From Falseniella ignava CCUG 37419 (GTDB lineage: Bacteria > Bacillota > Bacilli > Lactobacillales > Aerococcaceae), in assembly GCF_000301055.1 (NCBI RefSeq), contig NZ_JH932300.1, forward strand, positions 322,118 to 386,117: a stretch of 64,000 nucleotides of DNA, read 5' to 3'. This document shows, piece by piece, positions 19,382-28,905 of this stretch. The position numbers and the translations under genes were made by a program. The notes under the pieces are model-generated. The model was not told the DNA's origin. It made no database searches and was given only the letters and a program-made list of their open reading frames with translations. Positions within the stretch are counted from its first letter, which is position 1, and the number at the start of each line of letters is the position of its first letter.

Positions 19382-20134
19382 ATGTTAACTTTAAAATCAA
19401 ATCGTGAAATTGAACAAATGACAGAATCAGGGCGTATTTTAGCGTCGATTCATGAACAACTGCGTGAACGTATAAAGCCGGGTGTAAGAACAAGAGACAT
19501 CGATAAATTTGTTCAACAGCAAATTGAATCCCATGGGGCGGTTGCTGCTCAAATCGGCTATCAAGGCTATGAATATGCAACTTGTATTAGTGTCAATGAT
19601 GAGATATGTCATGGTTTTCCATCAAATTATCGTCTGAAAGAAGGGGATGTTGTGAAGGTCGATTTCTGTGTCGACTTAAATGGAGCCATATCTGATAGTT
19701 GCTGGTGCTATGCAGTTGGAGAAGTGTCTCCTGAACATCAAGAATTGATGGAAGTGACCAAAGAGTGCCTCTATCGCGGTATTGAACAAGCTGTAGTAGG
19801 CAATCGTATTGGTGATATTGGGCATGCGATTCAAGAGTACGCAGAATCGAAAGGATTCGGTGTAGTCCGTGACTTTATCGGGCATGGCATCGGGCCAACG
19901 ATTCATGAAGAACCGCAAGTTCCGCACTATGGACTGGCTGGAAAAGGGCTTAGACTAAAAGAAGGTATGACGATTACGATTGAGCCGATGATTACTACTG
20001 GAACATGGAAGATGAAGATGGATTCGAATGGATGGACGGCTCGAACCCGTGATGGAGGTTATTGTGCACAGTACGAGCATTCGATTGCGATTACTGCTGA
20101 CGGACCAATCATTATGACGGAACAAGCTGACTAA
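19382..20134 (+). CDS. map: type I methionine aminopeptidase
   Basis: The 250-residue enzyme removes the initiator Met from nascent proteins with a di-metal centre. Ligands are visible: the Asp pair in DFCVDLNGAISD, the His in GHGIGPTIHEEP, and the C-terminal Glu residues in TIEPM and QYEHSIAI. ICHGFPSN contains the substrate His. The length and lack of extension fit the short type Ia form. Monocistronic, with a GTAGGTG-like site. Confidence 0.96.
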   Translation: MLTLKSNREIEQMTESGRILASIHEQLRERIKPGVRTRDIDKFVQQQIESHGAVAAQIGYQGYEYATCISVNDEICHGFPSNYRLKEGDVVKVDFCVDLNGAISDSCWCYAVGEVSPEHQELMEVTKECLYRGIEQAVVGNRIGDIGHAIQEYAESKGFGVVRDFIGHGIGPTIHEEPQVPHYGLAGKGLRLKEGMTITIEPMITTGTWKMKMDSNGWTARTRDGGYCAQYEHSIAITADGPIIMTEQAD

Positions 20135-20157
20135 CTTGTCAAGTAAAAAACATACAA

Positions 20158-20197
20158 AAACAGCTGTGGTAAGACAATTCTTAACCACAGCCTGTTT
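20158..20197. terminator. bidirectional terminator between map and galU
   Basis: CAGCTGTGGTAAG pairs with CTTAACCACAGCCTG between the convergent stops of map and galU. Confidence 0.8.
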
Positions 20198-20199
20198 AA

Positions 20200-21078
20200 T
20201 TATGCGTTTATTTTTTCAACGGTTTGTTGAATATATTCTTTAAGTTCATGAGAAATTTCTGGATGTGCCAGACCTTTCTCAACACTCATTTCTAAGAAAC
20301 CAAACTTACTTCCAATATCGTAACGTTTGCCACGATATTGATGCGCAAAGACGCGTTGGGTTTGATTCAAAATATCAATCGCATCGGTAAGTTGAATCTC
20401 ACCGCCAGCTCCGGCAGGCAACGTTTCTAAAATCGGAAAAATTTCAGGAGTTAATAAATAACGTCCAATAATCGCTAAGTTGCTCGGTGCGTCTTCTGGA
20501 GTAGGTTTTTCCACAAATTGACGGACATTGTACAACCCTGGAAGAAATTCTTGTTCGGGGTCAATAATGCCAAATTTCTGGGTATCTTCGTGCGGTACCT
20601 CCATTACTGCAATACTCGAACTTTGTGTATCTTGATAAATATCGATAAGTTGACGAGTTAATGGTACATCGCTTTCCATAATATCATCGCCGAGTAGGAC
20701 AACAAAGGGTTCATCTCCAGCAAAGGCTTTTGCAAGTAGTACCGCATGTCCTAAGCCTTTCGGATAAGGTTGGCGGACAAAGAGTAAGCTGACTTTTAAA
20801 TGATCTTGAACAATGGGGAGGAGTTCCTCTTGACCATGCTCCATTAAGTAGTGCTCTAACTCCATATTGGTGTCGAAGTGGTCTTCGATGGTCCGTTTAC
20901 TTTTTCCAGTAATAATCAAGATTTCTTCAATGCCCGATGCTGCTGCTTCTTCGACAATATACTGAATCGCTGGCTTATCGACAATCGGAAGCATTTCTTT
21001 CGGCATGGCTTTTGTAGCGGGGAGGAAACGCGTTCCCAGCCCTGCAGCTGGAATAACAGCTTTTTTAACTTTTTTCAT
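20200..21078 (-). CDS. galU: UTP-glucose-1-phosphate uridylyltransferase
   Basis: The 292-residue enzyme makes UDP-glucose. The nucleotidyltransferase signature [18 protein letters not shown] starts near residue 12, with later motifs [12 protein letters not shown] and GDDIM. UDP-glucose is the precursor for Ugd and GalE encoded nearby and for glycolipid anchors. It is the last gene of a minus-strand operon and begins three bases after the glycosyltransferase stop. Confidence 0.97.
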   Translation of the reverse strand: MKKVKKAVIPAAGLGTRFLPATKAMPKEMLPIVDKPAIQYIVEEAAASGIEEILIITGKSKRTIEDHFDTNMELEHYLMEHGQEELLPIVQDHLKVSLLFVRQPYPKGLGHAVLLAKAFAGDEPFVVLLGDDIMESDVPLTRQLIDIYQDTQSSSIAVMEVPHEDTQKFGIIDPEQEFLPGLYNVRQFVEKPTPEDAPSNLAIIGRYLLTPEIFPILETLPAGAGGEIQLTDAIDILNQTQRVFAHQYRGKRYDIGSKFGFLEMSVEKGLAHPEISHELKEYIQQTVEKINA

Positions 21079-21081
21079 AAA

Positions 21082-22212
21082 CTAATTCACCTCTTGCTTC
21101 ACTTGTTGATATAGCGCTTGGTATTGTTGGGTAATATCGTCCCAATTAAACACCGATATTGCTTCTTGAGCACGTTTGGATAGTGTTGAATAATGGTCCG
21201 GATGGCAAATATAATCAACTGCTTGGTTAAAAGCAGCTTGATTTTTAGGTTGTACTGAAACGCCAATCGAATAATTTGGGAAGAAATTATCGAATCCTTC
21301 ACCTTGCGTATAGATTACCGGGAGGCCTTGACTCATCGCTTCAGCATACACCAAACCAAAGGTTTCTGGATAACTTAACATCGCATAAATATCCATCGAT
21401 CGATAGATTTCAGCCATTTCAGTTTGGTTTTTAGGACCTAAATAGGTCACGCATGAGTAACGTTGAAGTTTTTCTAATTCCTTATTATCCCATGGTGGCC
21501 CGATGACAAAGAGTTGAGCCGGTCTCACCGTCTGAGAGTAGGTCTTAACTAATTCAGCTAACTCGCAAAGTCGTTTAGTACGGATAATTTTACTTGTAAC
21601 TACCAGCTTAATTGGATCATGCCAACTCGAGTGAGGTTCTTCGGGTTGATTTTCATGCCAAAAGGTGTCAATTCCATTTGCAATGACGAGCGACTTGTCC
21701 CAAAGTTGTTGCTTCAAATGGTCCGGAATGTAACGCTCGAAAACTTCTTTTTGCGTGTTCTTTGAGATAAAAATAATTCGAGCGGCATGTTGCATTATCT
21801 TAATTCCGGTCGATCGCATCCACGGCATCCGTTGGAAAAAGGTTCGCAAATCCGCATTGCGGACAGCCACTATATAAGGCACTTGTTCGCGACGATGCAG
21901 TTGATAGGCGAGCCATCCGTTTGAAAATAGCGAGTGAGCATGAATTAAATCAAAGGACTGAATATTTGAAAAAGTCTGATTTAAATCACGTAAGATTAGC
22001 TGATGTTTCCAAGGGAATACCCAACGTGAAAGCTTCGGGTGATTGCGCCGGACCGTTGCATAATCTCCACGAACGGCGATGCGTTCTTCAGGGTATTCTT
22101 TTGCAATCGGAACATAGACATTGACTTCATTACCGAGTTCAAGTTGGCGTTGATATAAATTATGGAATAGGGGAGAGGTCGAATAATATGAATTAATATG
22201 TAAAATACGCAT
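21082..22212 (-). CDS. GT4 family glycosyltransferase
   Basis: At 376 residues with the two Rossmann halves of a GT-B enzyme: N-terminal MRILHINSYYS and the C-terminal donor site EKL...YLGPKNQTEMAEIYRSMDIYAMLSYPETFGLVYAEAM, containing the family's E-x7-E motif (ETFGLVYAE). It transfers a sugar from a nucleotide donor, probably at the membrane. It lies between a small membrane gene and galU; a role in glycolipid or wall polysaccharide synthesis is an inference. Confidence 0.92.
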   Translation of the reverse strand: MRILHINSYYSTSPLFHNLYQRQLELGNEVNVYVPIAKEYPEERIAVRGDYATVRRNHPKLSRWVFPWKHQLILRDLNQTFSNIQSFDLIHAHSLFSNGWLAYQLHRREQVPYIVAVRNADLRTFFQRMPWMRSTGIKIMQHAARIIFISKNTQKEVFERYIPDHLKQQLWDKSLVIANGIDTFWHENQPEEPHSSWHDPIKLVVTSKIIRTKRLCELAELVKTYSQTVRPAQLFVIGPPWDNKELEKLQRYSCVTYLGPKNQTEMAEIYRSMDIYAMLSYPETFGLVYAEAMSQGLPVIYTQGEGFDNFFPNYSIGVSVQPKNQAAFNQAVDYICHPDHYSTLSKRAQEAISVFNWDDITQQYQALYQQVKQEVN

Positions 22213-22220
22213 AGCAAGAC

Positions 22221-22439
22221 CTATTCTCCAATAAGGTTCGTTAATTTATCGATTTGACCTTCTAACTCTTCAACGCGCAATTCAAGCTGTTCCACCTGAC
22301 TTTGAAGTTCAGGGAAAGTTTCTTGCGAATCGTGGTTGGCAATTCCGAAAAAGTACATCACTAAATAGATGCAGATAAATAAGACAATAAAAGATAAGGT
22401 GATGACTAGCCAGCCACTTTTATCCATACGGCGATCCAT
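22221..22439 (-). CDS. small membrane protein with coiled coil (likely frameshifted C-terminal part)
   Basis: The 72-residue frame has one membrane segment (about residues 10-32) and a heptad-rich coiled coil (LQSQVEQLELRVEELEGQID, 45-64). It has no ribosome site of its own; its ATG is inside the run of seven A that ends the overlapping 26-codon frame, which does have AGGAGG. If one A were removed the two would join into a 92-residue protein. I think that joined product is the real gene. No family recognised. Confidence 0.65.
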   Translation of the reverse strand: MDRRMDKSGWLVITLSFIVLFICIYLVMYFFGIANHDSQETFPELQSQVEQLELRVEELEGQIDKLTNLIGE

Positions 22440-22500
22440 TTTTTTCGATGTGTTGCTTAATTTCTTCTGTTTGAGATTGCAGTAAGTTCGGCTCAGACAT
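22420..22500 (-). CDS. 26-codon frame overlapping the small membrane gene (likely its N-terminal part)
   Basis: This short frame begins with a strong AGGAGG site seven to eight bases before its ATG (22500) and reads MSEPNLLQSQTEEIKQHIEK before the A7 run; after it the frame ends GSPYG. It lies 15 bases after the flavodoxin stop, in the same operon. Either it is a real small peptide, or it is the 5' part of the 72-residue membrane protein cut off by a one-base change in the A run (22440-22446). Confidence 0.6.
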   Translation of the reverse strand: MSEPNLLQSQTEEIKQHIEKNGSPYG

Positions 22501-22515
22501 CTTGCTACCTCCTAA

Positions 22516-22974
22516 CTATGATGCCGTTGACTGATATGTTTCTACCAGTTGACGGGCAAAATGAACGAGACGTTCTGCATCTTCCTCTTCAGGATAAAGA
22601 TTGACTTTGACACCTTCAGCGCCACGGGAGGCTTGAGTTTGATCGAATCTCGCTTGGAAATCATCCACTTGCCCGCAGAAAGTAGGATAGAAAGTATCGC
22701 CTGAACCAAAGACACCATAGATTTTGCCGCTGAGGTTCAATTGAGCCATTTCTTCGTAAAACTCTTCAAACTCATCGGGAACAACGCCGTGGTCTCCGTA
22801 GGCATAACTTCCTAACACACAAATATCAAAAGATAAATAATCTTCAGGCATTGCATCGTATGCATGGAAAGTCGTCACTTCTACTCCTTGATTTTCTAAT
22901 TCTTCAGCAACAATATCACAACAAGCTTCTGTATTCCCTGTTAAACTTGAATAAACTATTAAAGCACGTACCAT
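22516..22974 (-). CDS. flavodoxin
   Basis: At 152 residues this is a short-chain flavodoxin. The FMN phosphate loop is YSSLTGNTEACC (residues 8-19), followed by the isoalloxazine loops GSYAYGDHGVVPDEF and GSGDTFYPTFCGQVDDF. It carries electrons in the cytoplasm. AGAGGAGTG lies upstream. It heads the operon flavodoxin, small membrane protein, GT4 and galU, a pairing whose logic is not obvious. Confidence 0.93.
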   Translation of the reverse strand: MVRALIVYSSLTGNTEACCDIVAEELENQGVEVTTFHAYDAMPEDYLSFDICVLGSYAYGDHGVVPDEFEEFYEEMAQLNLSGKIYGVFGSGDTFYPTFCGQVDDFQARFDQTQASRGAEGVKVNLYPEEEDAERLVHFARQLVETYQSTAS

Positions 22975-23098
22975 GATGCTTCACTCCTCTCTATACATTC
23001 ATCGTTATTATAGCAAAAAAAATTAAAAGCTAACAGTCGCGACGCTTTTTCGACATGAATTAGTAGAAGTCAGCATATTCATCAATAGCTAAATATGG

Positions 23099-23104
23099 TA
23101 TAAT
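23099..23104 (+). promoter_or_regulatory. extended -10 promoter for galE operon
   Basis: TGGTATAAT is a TG-N-TATAAT box. A single half-site ATTAGTAGAA, identical to the core of array 3, sits about 30 bp upstream at 23059-23068. Confidence 0.55.
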
Positions 23105-23140
23105 ACATAGGATAATTACATGGATAAGGAAGATCATAAG

Positions 23141-24160
23141 GTGACGATATTAGTAACAGGTGGAACAGGATATATCGGGAGTCATACGGTTGTTGAGTTA
23201 ATCGAAAATGATTACGATGTCGTGATTATTGATAACTTATCAAATAGTGACCCAGAAGTATTAGAACGGCTATATCAAATAACGAGGCAGCACGTTCCTT
23301 TTTATTATGGAGATATTCGTGATGCGAAAATATTAGATCAAATATTTAATGAACATACAATTGATGGGGTTATTCATTTTGCAGGATTAAAATCGGTCGG
23401 GGAGTCCGTTGAACAACCCATTGATTATTACCAAAATAATGTGGCAGGTTCCCTGACACTACTTGAAGTTATGCAAGCGCATGAGGTGGAGCGTATCGTT
23501 TATAGTTCATCAGCAACGGTATACGGTGCCCATAATCAATCTCCTCTCGATGAATCGATGCCCATCGGGGAAGCAACCAATCCCTATGGCTACAGTAAAA
23601 TTGTGGTCGAGCAAATGATTCATGATTTAGTCAAATCGAATCCAGTATGGAGTGCTGTGATGTTACGCTACTTTAATCCGATTGGTGCTCATCAGAGTGG
23701 GTTAATTGGTGAAGAACCAAGTGGTATTCCCGCAAATATTATGCCTTATTTGACTCAAGTTGCGATTGGGAAGTTACCGGTACTTCGAGTTTACGGCAAT
23801 GATTATTCAACACAAGATGGAACCGGCGTTCGGGACTATATTCATGTGGTCGATTTAGCAAAAGCTCATGTCAAAGCACTACAATATACGCAAGCCCAAT
23901 CAGGCTATCAAATTTATAATTTAGGAACGGGTAAAGGCTACTCGGTCTTAGAGCTTGTCCATACCTTTGAAGCGGTAACGGGGCAATCGATTCCTTTAGA
24001 ATATGTTGACCGTCGGGCCGGAGATTTAGCAGAAGTTTATGCCAATCCTGCTTTAGCAGCAAAAGAGCTCCATTGGCAAGCGCAATATAACTTAGAAGAT
24101 ATGTGCCGTGATAGTTGGCGCTGGCAGTCGCAAAATGTGACAGGCTATAAGGGGGATTAA
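23141..24160 (+). CDS. galE: UDP-glucose 4-epimerase
   Basis: The epimerase interconverts UDP-glucose and UDP-galactose. It has the NAD-binding GGTGYIGSH at its start, the Ser-Tyr-Lys triad (SSSATVYG, YGYSK) and the family length (339 residues from the GTG). I prefer the GTG at 23141, which follows AAGGAAG and begins VTILVTGGTGYIG as in other GalE; an in-frame ATG at 23120 has no ribosome site. The next gene starts one base after its stop, making it the first gene of the polysaccharide cluster. Confidence 0.95.
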   Translation: MTILVTGGTGYIGSHTVVELIENDYDVVIIDNLSNSDPEVLERLYQITRQHVPFYYGDIRDAKILDQIFNEHTIDGVIHFAGLKSVGESVEQPIDYYQNNVAGSLTLLEVMQAHEVERIVYSSSATVYGAHNQSPLDESMPIGEATNPYGYSKIVVEQMIHDLVKSNPVWSAVMLRYFNPIGAHQSGLIGEEPSGIPANIMPYLTQVAIGKLPVLRVYGNDYSTQDGTGVRDYIHVVDLAKAHVKALQYTQAQSGYQIYNLGTGKGYSVLELVHTFEAVTGQSIPLEYVDRRAGDLAEVYANPALAAKELHWQAQYNLEDMCRDSWRWQSQNVTGYKGD

Positions 24161-24161
24161 G

Positions 24162-25052
24162 ATGGCCAAATCATCTCATCCGATTCCGAAGGTGACGGTA
24201 ACTTATGGGCAACGTCCCAAGCGAAGTCGCCGTTGGCCAATTGGCTTATTAATCTTCATTGTTTTAATCTTTGTAGGTTTATCTTATGTCTTGTATTATC
24301 AACACCAAGTTGACAGGACTTATCGAGAGACCATCTATCAAGCGCATTCAGAAACGGAATCGGATAGGTTACAAGGACCAATTGCCTTGATTGCTTTAAA
24401 TAATCAAATTCAACAAGGCGTAACGCAAGAGAATGTTGCGTGGTTGAATATTATCACGCTAGACGCCACTGAACCGCAGGTCAATCAACTTGTGATGCCG
24501 TTAGATTTATATCATCTACCATCGCAAAGTTGGTTATTTGATTATGGACGCCAGGGCGTTGGACGAGGTATTGATCAGTTGATTGATGCGCAAGTAGCAA
24601 TACAACATCAGATTACCGTGCGGTTAAATCGGTTGCGTCCGTTGTTAGATTTGGTAGGGCCGATTGATATTATTTTGCCAAATGAAATAACAATTGCAGA
24701 GCGAACATTTCCTGCTCAACAGACAATCACATTAACACCATTAGAAATGGATCAGTTGTTGAGCCGTTCAACGGGTCAGGATTATCAGCACCTCTATCAA
24801 ATTCAGCAAACTATCATCCAAGAATTATTTACGACAATCCAATCTAGAGCGTATCGTTTGAAGTGGGTTGAAATTTTAAACTGCTTAAAAGAAGCGGTTG
24901 TTACCGATATTCCATTTAATAACCGATACTTATGGTCGATTCAACACTATCATTGGGAGACTGAATTTCTAAGTGATCGAGTGAATATTCGCTATAATGC
25001 AGAAGAAAATCGGTATGAATGGGAAGAATCATTACAGGAAGTCATACAATAG
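24162..25052 (+). CDS. LCP-like (LytR-CpsA-Psr) membrane protein lacking key residues
   Basis: The 296-residue protein has a short basic cytoplasmic N-terminus, one membrane segment (about 25-46) and an extracellular domain whose order resembles LCP phosphotransferases. RLNRLRPLLDLVGPIDIILP matches the LCP stretch F-x-LVDALGGVDVDVP, and VMPLDLYHLP sits where SIPRDTY is expected. The conserved Arg/Asp residues are absent: the PRD motif reads PLD and the RSDT motif reads ENVA. LCP enzymes attach polymers to peptidoglycan; this copy probably cannot. It overlaps the galE operon and precedes ugd. Confidence 0.65.
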   Translation: MAKSSHPIPKVTVTYGQRPKRSRRWPIGLLIFIVLIFVGLSYVLYYQHQVDRTYRETIYQAHSETESDRLQGPIALIALNNQIQQGVTQENVAWLNIITLDATEPQVNQLVMPLDLYHLPSQSWLFDYGRQGVGRGIDQLIDAQVAIQHQITVRLNRLRPLLDLVGPIDIILPNEITIAERTFPAQQTITLTPLEMDQLLSRSTGQDYQHLYQIQQTIIQELFTTIQSRAYRLKWVEILNCLKEAVVTDIPFNNRYLWSIQHYHWETEFLSDRVNIRYNAEENRYEWEESLQEVIQ

Positions 25053-25084
25053 ATACAGCAATAGTCATTAAGAAGGGAATAAAA

Positions 25085-26251
25085 ATGAAAGTTACAGTGG
25101 TAGGCGTTGGGTATGTAGGATTAGCCAATGCGTTATTATTAGCACAACACCATTCAGTCACTGCGTTAGATATCAATCCAGACATTGTCAAAATGCTTAA
25201 TCAAAAGCAAAGTCATCTGCAAGATAAAGAAATTGAATCCTTTATTCAGCAGGACCAGCTAGATTTCAAAGCAACGACTGATCGCCAAGCAGCGTATAAA
25301 GATGCTGAAATGGTCGTCATTGCGACACCAACCAATTACGATGAAACGAATAACTTCTTCGATACATCTTCTGTGGACGCGGTGATCGATGAGGTAGTTC
25401 AATTAGGTAGAAATATCCCAATTGTCATCAAGTCCACCGTGCCTGTAGGTTACACGCAATCGAAGCATCGACAATATCCAGCTGAAACCATTATATTTTC
25501 ACCAGAATTTCTACGAGAAGGTAAAGCACTTTATGATAATCTCTATCCTTCACGGATTATTGTGAGTGATGAAGGAGAGGCAGCGAATCAATTTGCCCAA
25601 ATGTTAGTCGAAGGTGCGGAGAAATCTCCAATAGAGGTCTTGCAGATGCCTGCGACCGAAGCCGAAGCTGTAAAATTATTTGCTAATACATATTTAGCGA
25701 TGCGCGTGGCGTTCTTTAATGAATTAGATACTTACGCGCAAGTTAGAGGGTTGGACACCCAATCGATTATCGAAGGTGTAGGACTTGATCCGCGTATCGG
25801 CCAACATTATAATAATCCATCTTTCGGTTACGGAGGGTATTGTCTTCCAAAAGATACGAAACAACTTTTAGCGAACTTTAAAGATGTACCGAATGAATTA
25901 GTTCGAGCGATTGTTCAATCGAATGATACACGGAAGCAATTTATAACGCAGTCTATTCTTGAACTGAACCCTACAACGGTGGGAGTCTATCGGCTGACGA
26001 TGAAGCAAGGGTCAGATAACTTTAGAGAATCAGCTGTTCAAAGTGTGATGAAGCAACTGAAGCAAGCAGAGGTTCAAGTGATTATTTATGAACCTACAAT
26101 TGATGAAGACTATTATTTAGACTACCAATGTATGGCAGACTTAGAGCAATTTAAACAACAATCGGATGTAATTATTACGAATCGATACCATCAAGATTTA
26201 CAAGATGTGTTGGCAAAGGTGTATACCCGTGATATTTATAACGAGAATTAG
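25085..26251 (+). CDS. ugd: UDP-glucose 6-dehydrogenase
   Basis: The 388-residue enzyme oxidises UDP-glucose to UDP-glucuronate with NAD+. The NAD loop is VVGVGYVGLANA; the active-site Cys is in FGYGGYCLPKDT; the Lys-containing EAEAVKLFANTYLAMRVAF helix is intact. The start at 25085 has GAAGGGA upstream; extra in-frame codons before it overlap the previous gene and are rejected. It supplies uronic acid for the polysaccharide made by the downstream genes. Confidence 0.96.
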   Translation: MKVTVVGVGYVGLANALLLAQHHSVTALDINPDIVKMLNQKQSHLQDKEIESFIQQDQLDFKATTDRQAAYKDAEMVVIATPTNYDETNNFFDTSSVDAVIDEVVQLGRNIPIVIKSTVPVGYTQSKHRQYPAETIIFSPEFLREGKALYDNLYPSRIIVSDEGEAANQFAQMLVEGAEKSPIEVLQMPATEAEAVKLFANTYLAMRVAFFNELDTYAQVRGLDTQSIIEGVGLDPRIGQHYNNPSFGYGGYCLPKDTKQLLANFKDVPNELVRAIVQSNDTRKQFITQSILELNPTTVGVYRLTMKQGSDNFRESAVQSVMKQLKQAEVQVIIYEPTIDEDYYLDYQCMADLEQFKQQSDVIITNRYHQDLQDVLAKVYTRDIYNEN

Positions 26252-26257
26252 TCAGAG

Positions 26258-26296
26258 ACAATACTCACTATTGGCTAATAGTGGGTATTGTTTTGT
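26258..26296 (+). terminator. terminator or attenuator after ugd
   Basis: CAATACTCACTAT pairs with ATAGTGGGTATTG, followed by TTTT. It separates the galE-LCP-ugd part from the glycosyltransferase part of the cluster; no clear promoter follows, so partial read-through is likely. Confidence 0.75.
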
Positions 26297-26313
26297 GTAA
26301 GGGGAATAGGAAG

Positions 26314-27465
26314 ATGAAGCGAGTGAACCAAGTCAGAATACTGCATATTATGAGCTCTTATGGTGGAGGCATCTCGACGTTTATTCATAATTTAGCAACT
26401 GAGATGTCGAAGTATCATATTGTCTTTGATGTAGTTACTTACAGTGACTGTCCAGAACATTTTGTCAAAGCAATTCGTCAGACAGGTGGCGATGTTTATC
26501 AGCTGAAAAACCCAAAGAAATCGGGTTGGTCAGCGTTCAAACATTCGATAAGTCGGGTATTAAAGCTTTATGACTATCAGGTTGTTCATTGCCATATTAC
26601 AGGTTATCGAGCGGGAATCTATTGGAGTATGGTCCGACGTTTTAGTCCTCAGAGTAAATTTGTGATTCATGCGCATTATATCGCGACAATGCCTGAACAT
26701 CCGGTGAAACGGATTGGATACTTTATGACACAACAACTGAATCGGTCGTTAAGTGACCTCTATGTCGGTTGTAGTTATCAAGCGATTGAGTCGATTTTTG
26801 GCTATCAAGTGTCTAAATCACAAGGTATTATTATTCCAAATAGTATTGATGAGTCGAAATTTCTTTACTCAAAAGAACAATATCAAACATTGCGAGAACA
26901 ATGGCGTGGTTATTTTGACATTGAATCAGATCAGTATGTGACCGGTCAAATTGGTCGATTAGCTAAAATAAAAAATCACAAACTGACATTGCAAATTGCA
27001 CAACTTGCTAAAGAAAAGCATCTGCCATATCGCTTTATTTTCTTTGGTCAAGGTCCAATGGAGTCAGAGTTAAAGATGATGATTGAAGAATATCAGCTCG
27101 AAAAAATCGTAATTTTAGCAGGTCGATATGAGCAAATGGATCAAATCTTCCCGATGCTTGATGCGACGATTCTCCCTTCCTTTAATGAAGGACTGGGTAC
27201 CGTGGCCATTGAGAGTCAAGCAGGAGGGATACCGGTTGTTTTATCAGAAAATGTGCCAGCTGAAGCGGATTTAGGGATGGGGCTAGTTTATCGTCAAAAT
27301 TTAACTGCCCCGATTGAATTCTGGCTTGAAAGCTTACAAACTGCCATGACACATCAACCCGTTCCAGTTGAAGAACGAAGTTATGCTCTGACTCGTAGTA
27401 AATATACAAATCACCAAGCTGCTCGTGTATATGCGAGTTCCATTGCGGGTGTTATTAAGATATAG
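26314..27465 (+). CDS. GT4 family glycosyltransferase (polysaccharide cluster)
   Basis: The 383-residue GT-B enzyme begins QVRILHIMSSYGGGISTFIHNLA, the usual acceptor-domain start, and has the donor-site region FFGQGPMESELK and ILPSFNEGLGTVAIESQAGG (E-x7-E motif). The start at 26314 follows AAGGGGAATAGG; codons before it overlap the terminator. It should add one sugar of the repeat unit on the cytoplasmic face of the membrane. Confidence 0.93.
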   Translation: MKRVNQVRILHIMSSYGGGISTFIHNLATEMSKYHIVFDVVTYSDCPEHFVKAIRQTGGDVYQLKNPKKSGWSAFKHSISRVLKLYDYQVVHCHITGYRAGIYWSMVRRFSPQSKFVIHAHYIATMPEHPVKRIGYFMTQQLNRSLSDLYVGCSYQAIESIFGYQVSKSQGIIIPNSIDESKFLYSKEQYQTLREQWRGYFDIESDQYVTGQIGRLAKIKNHKLTLQIAQLAKEKHLPYRFIFFGQGPMESELKMMIEEYQLEKIVILAGRYEQMDQIFPMLDATILPSFNEGLGTVAIESQAGGIPVVLSENVPAEADLGMGLVYRQNLTAPIEFWLESLQTAMTHQPVPVEERSYALTRSKYTNHQAARVYASSIAGVIKI

Positions 27466-27473
27466 GTGAGATT

Positions 27474-28892
27474 ATGAAACACTTTATTAAACGATTGGCT
27501 GGGTTTAGTTTAGGCCCAATTTTAGGTGCAGCGATTTCTTTTATCTTATTTCCAATTTTTATAAATTTATTACCTGTCGGAGAATATGGTCGTGCGGGTG
27601 GTTTTCAAAGCTTGCTCGTTCAATTACCTACGTTTATTTATTTAGGATTAGACCAGGCTTATACGCGGGAATTTAACCATCACGAAGATAAGAAATATTT
27701 GATTCAGCAAGCAATGTTACCATCCTTAGCGATGGGGGCACTTGTAACTTTGGTCATGTCATTTTTTGCTCGACCGATTGCTCAGTGGAGCTTAGGGAAT
27801 GGGGATTATTACTATATCGTGATTGCATCCATGGGCTGGGTTATTATTACTATTATTGAACGTTTTGTTCAATTACATATTCGAATGGAAGAGCGTGCCC
27901 TTGAATATTCTTTATTTACTTTAAGTATTAAAATAGGAATCTTTATTGCGACGCTAGGATTGATTTTCCTAGGTATTCGTGACTTCCGTGTCGTTATTTA
28001 TGGTCTATTACTAGGGACGATATTAGCGGATAGTATTTTGTTTTATCGCTACCGCCATTTACTTGATTTTAGAGGATATAATTTTGATTCCTCTCTGATT
28101 CGTCAATTATTTTCTTTTGGCTTGCCAATTATGATGGCTGTTTCGCTCAGTGCATTATTGAATTTGATGGATATTATCTTTTTACAAAGCTATTCTGATT
28201 TTCGTAACTTAGGGATTTATAAAGCGGGGAGTCAGCTCGCGGCAATTTTAGGTATTATGAAGACCGCGTTTACGAGTTTCTGGATACCAACAGCCTACCG
28301 CTGGTATCACGAAGAGCGCGATATTAAGCACTATGCTTATATTAGTGACTTGATTTTGATGTTTATGTCACTGATATATTTTGGGTTACTGTTATTAAAG
28401 TATCCAATTACGTTTGTGCTTAATCCGAGTCGAGAATATCTTGAGTTAATGTATATTGTGGGGTTATTGGCTTTTCCGCACTTAATGTATACACTTTCTG
28501 AAACAACAACGCTAGGTATTGTGTTCTCGAAACGTACCGGATATAACGTTGTGGTGAGTTTGCTTTCGTTAATCGTCAGTGCAACTTTAAACGGTCTTTT
28601 AACGCCAACATTCGGTTATCGTGGAGCTGCAGTGGCTTCGTCGGTCGCTTACTTTGTTTTCTACTTAGCTCGAACTTACTTCTCATGGCGAACAGGATTT
28701 TACTTTAGCCAAGTGAAGCAATTATCCGTTGCGACACTGATGCTCATCGCTGGGATCATGAATTTATATGAACGTCCGTCAATATTATTGTGGACGGCAC
28801 TTTTTGCAGTAGTTGCACTCGTTATTCAGATTCCTACATTTAAGACAACCTATCAAATATATCAAGCACCTGATGAGTGGGATTTTACATAA
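27474..28892 (+). CDS. polysaccharide flippase, Wzx-like (MOP family)
   Basis: The 472-residue protein has about 12-14 hydrophobic segments and the typical N-terminus of the family (LAGFSLGPILGAAISFILFPIF). Members flip lipid-linked repeat units across the membrane. It lies between a glycosyltransferase and the polymerase, the classic Wzx position. RBS: ATAGGTGAG before the ATG. Confidence 0.92.
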   Translation: MKHFIKRLAGFSLGPILGAAISFILFPIFINLLPVGEYGRAGGFQSLLVQLPTFIYLGLDQAYTREFNHHEDKKYLIQQAMLPSLAMGALVTLVMSFFARPIAQWSLGNGDYYYIVIASMGWVIITIIERFVQLHIRMEERALEYSLFTLSIKIGIFIATLGLIFLGIRDFRVVIYGLLLGTILADSILFYRYRHLLDFRGYNFDSSLIRQLFSFGLPIMMAVSLSALLNLMDIIFLQSYSDFRNLGIYKAGSQLAAILGIMKTAFTSFWIPTAYRWYHEERDIKHYAYISDLILMFMSLIYFGLLLLKYPITFVLNPSREYLELMYIVGLLAFPHLMYTLSETTTLGIVFSKRTGYNVVVSLLSLIVSATLNGLLTPTFGYRGAAVASSVAYFVFYLARTYFSWRTGFYFSQVKQLSVATLMLIAGIMNLYERPSILLWTALFAVVALVIQIPTFKTTYQIYQAPDEWDFT

Positions 28893-28905
28893 AAGGAGGG
28901 ATTGA

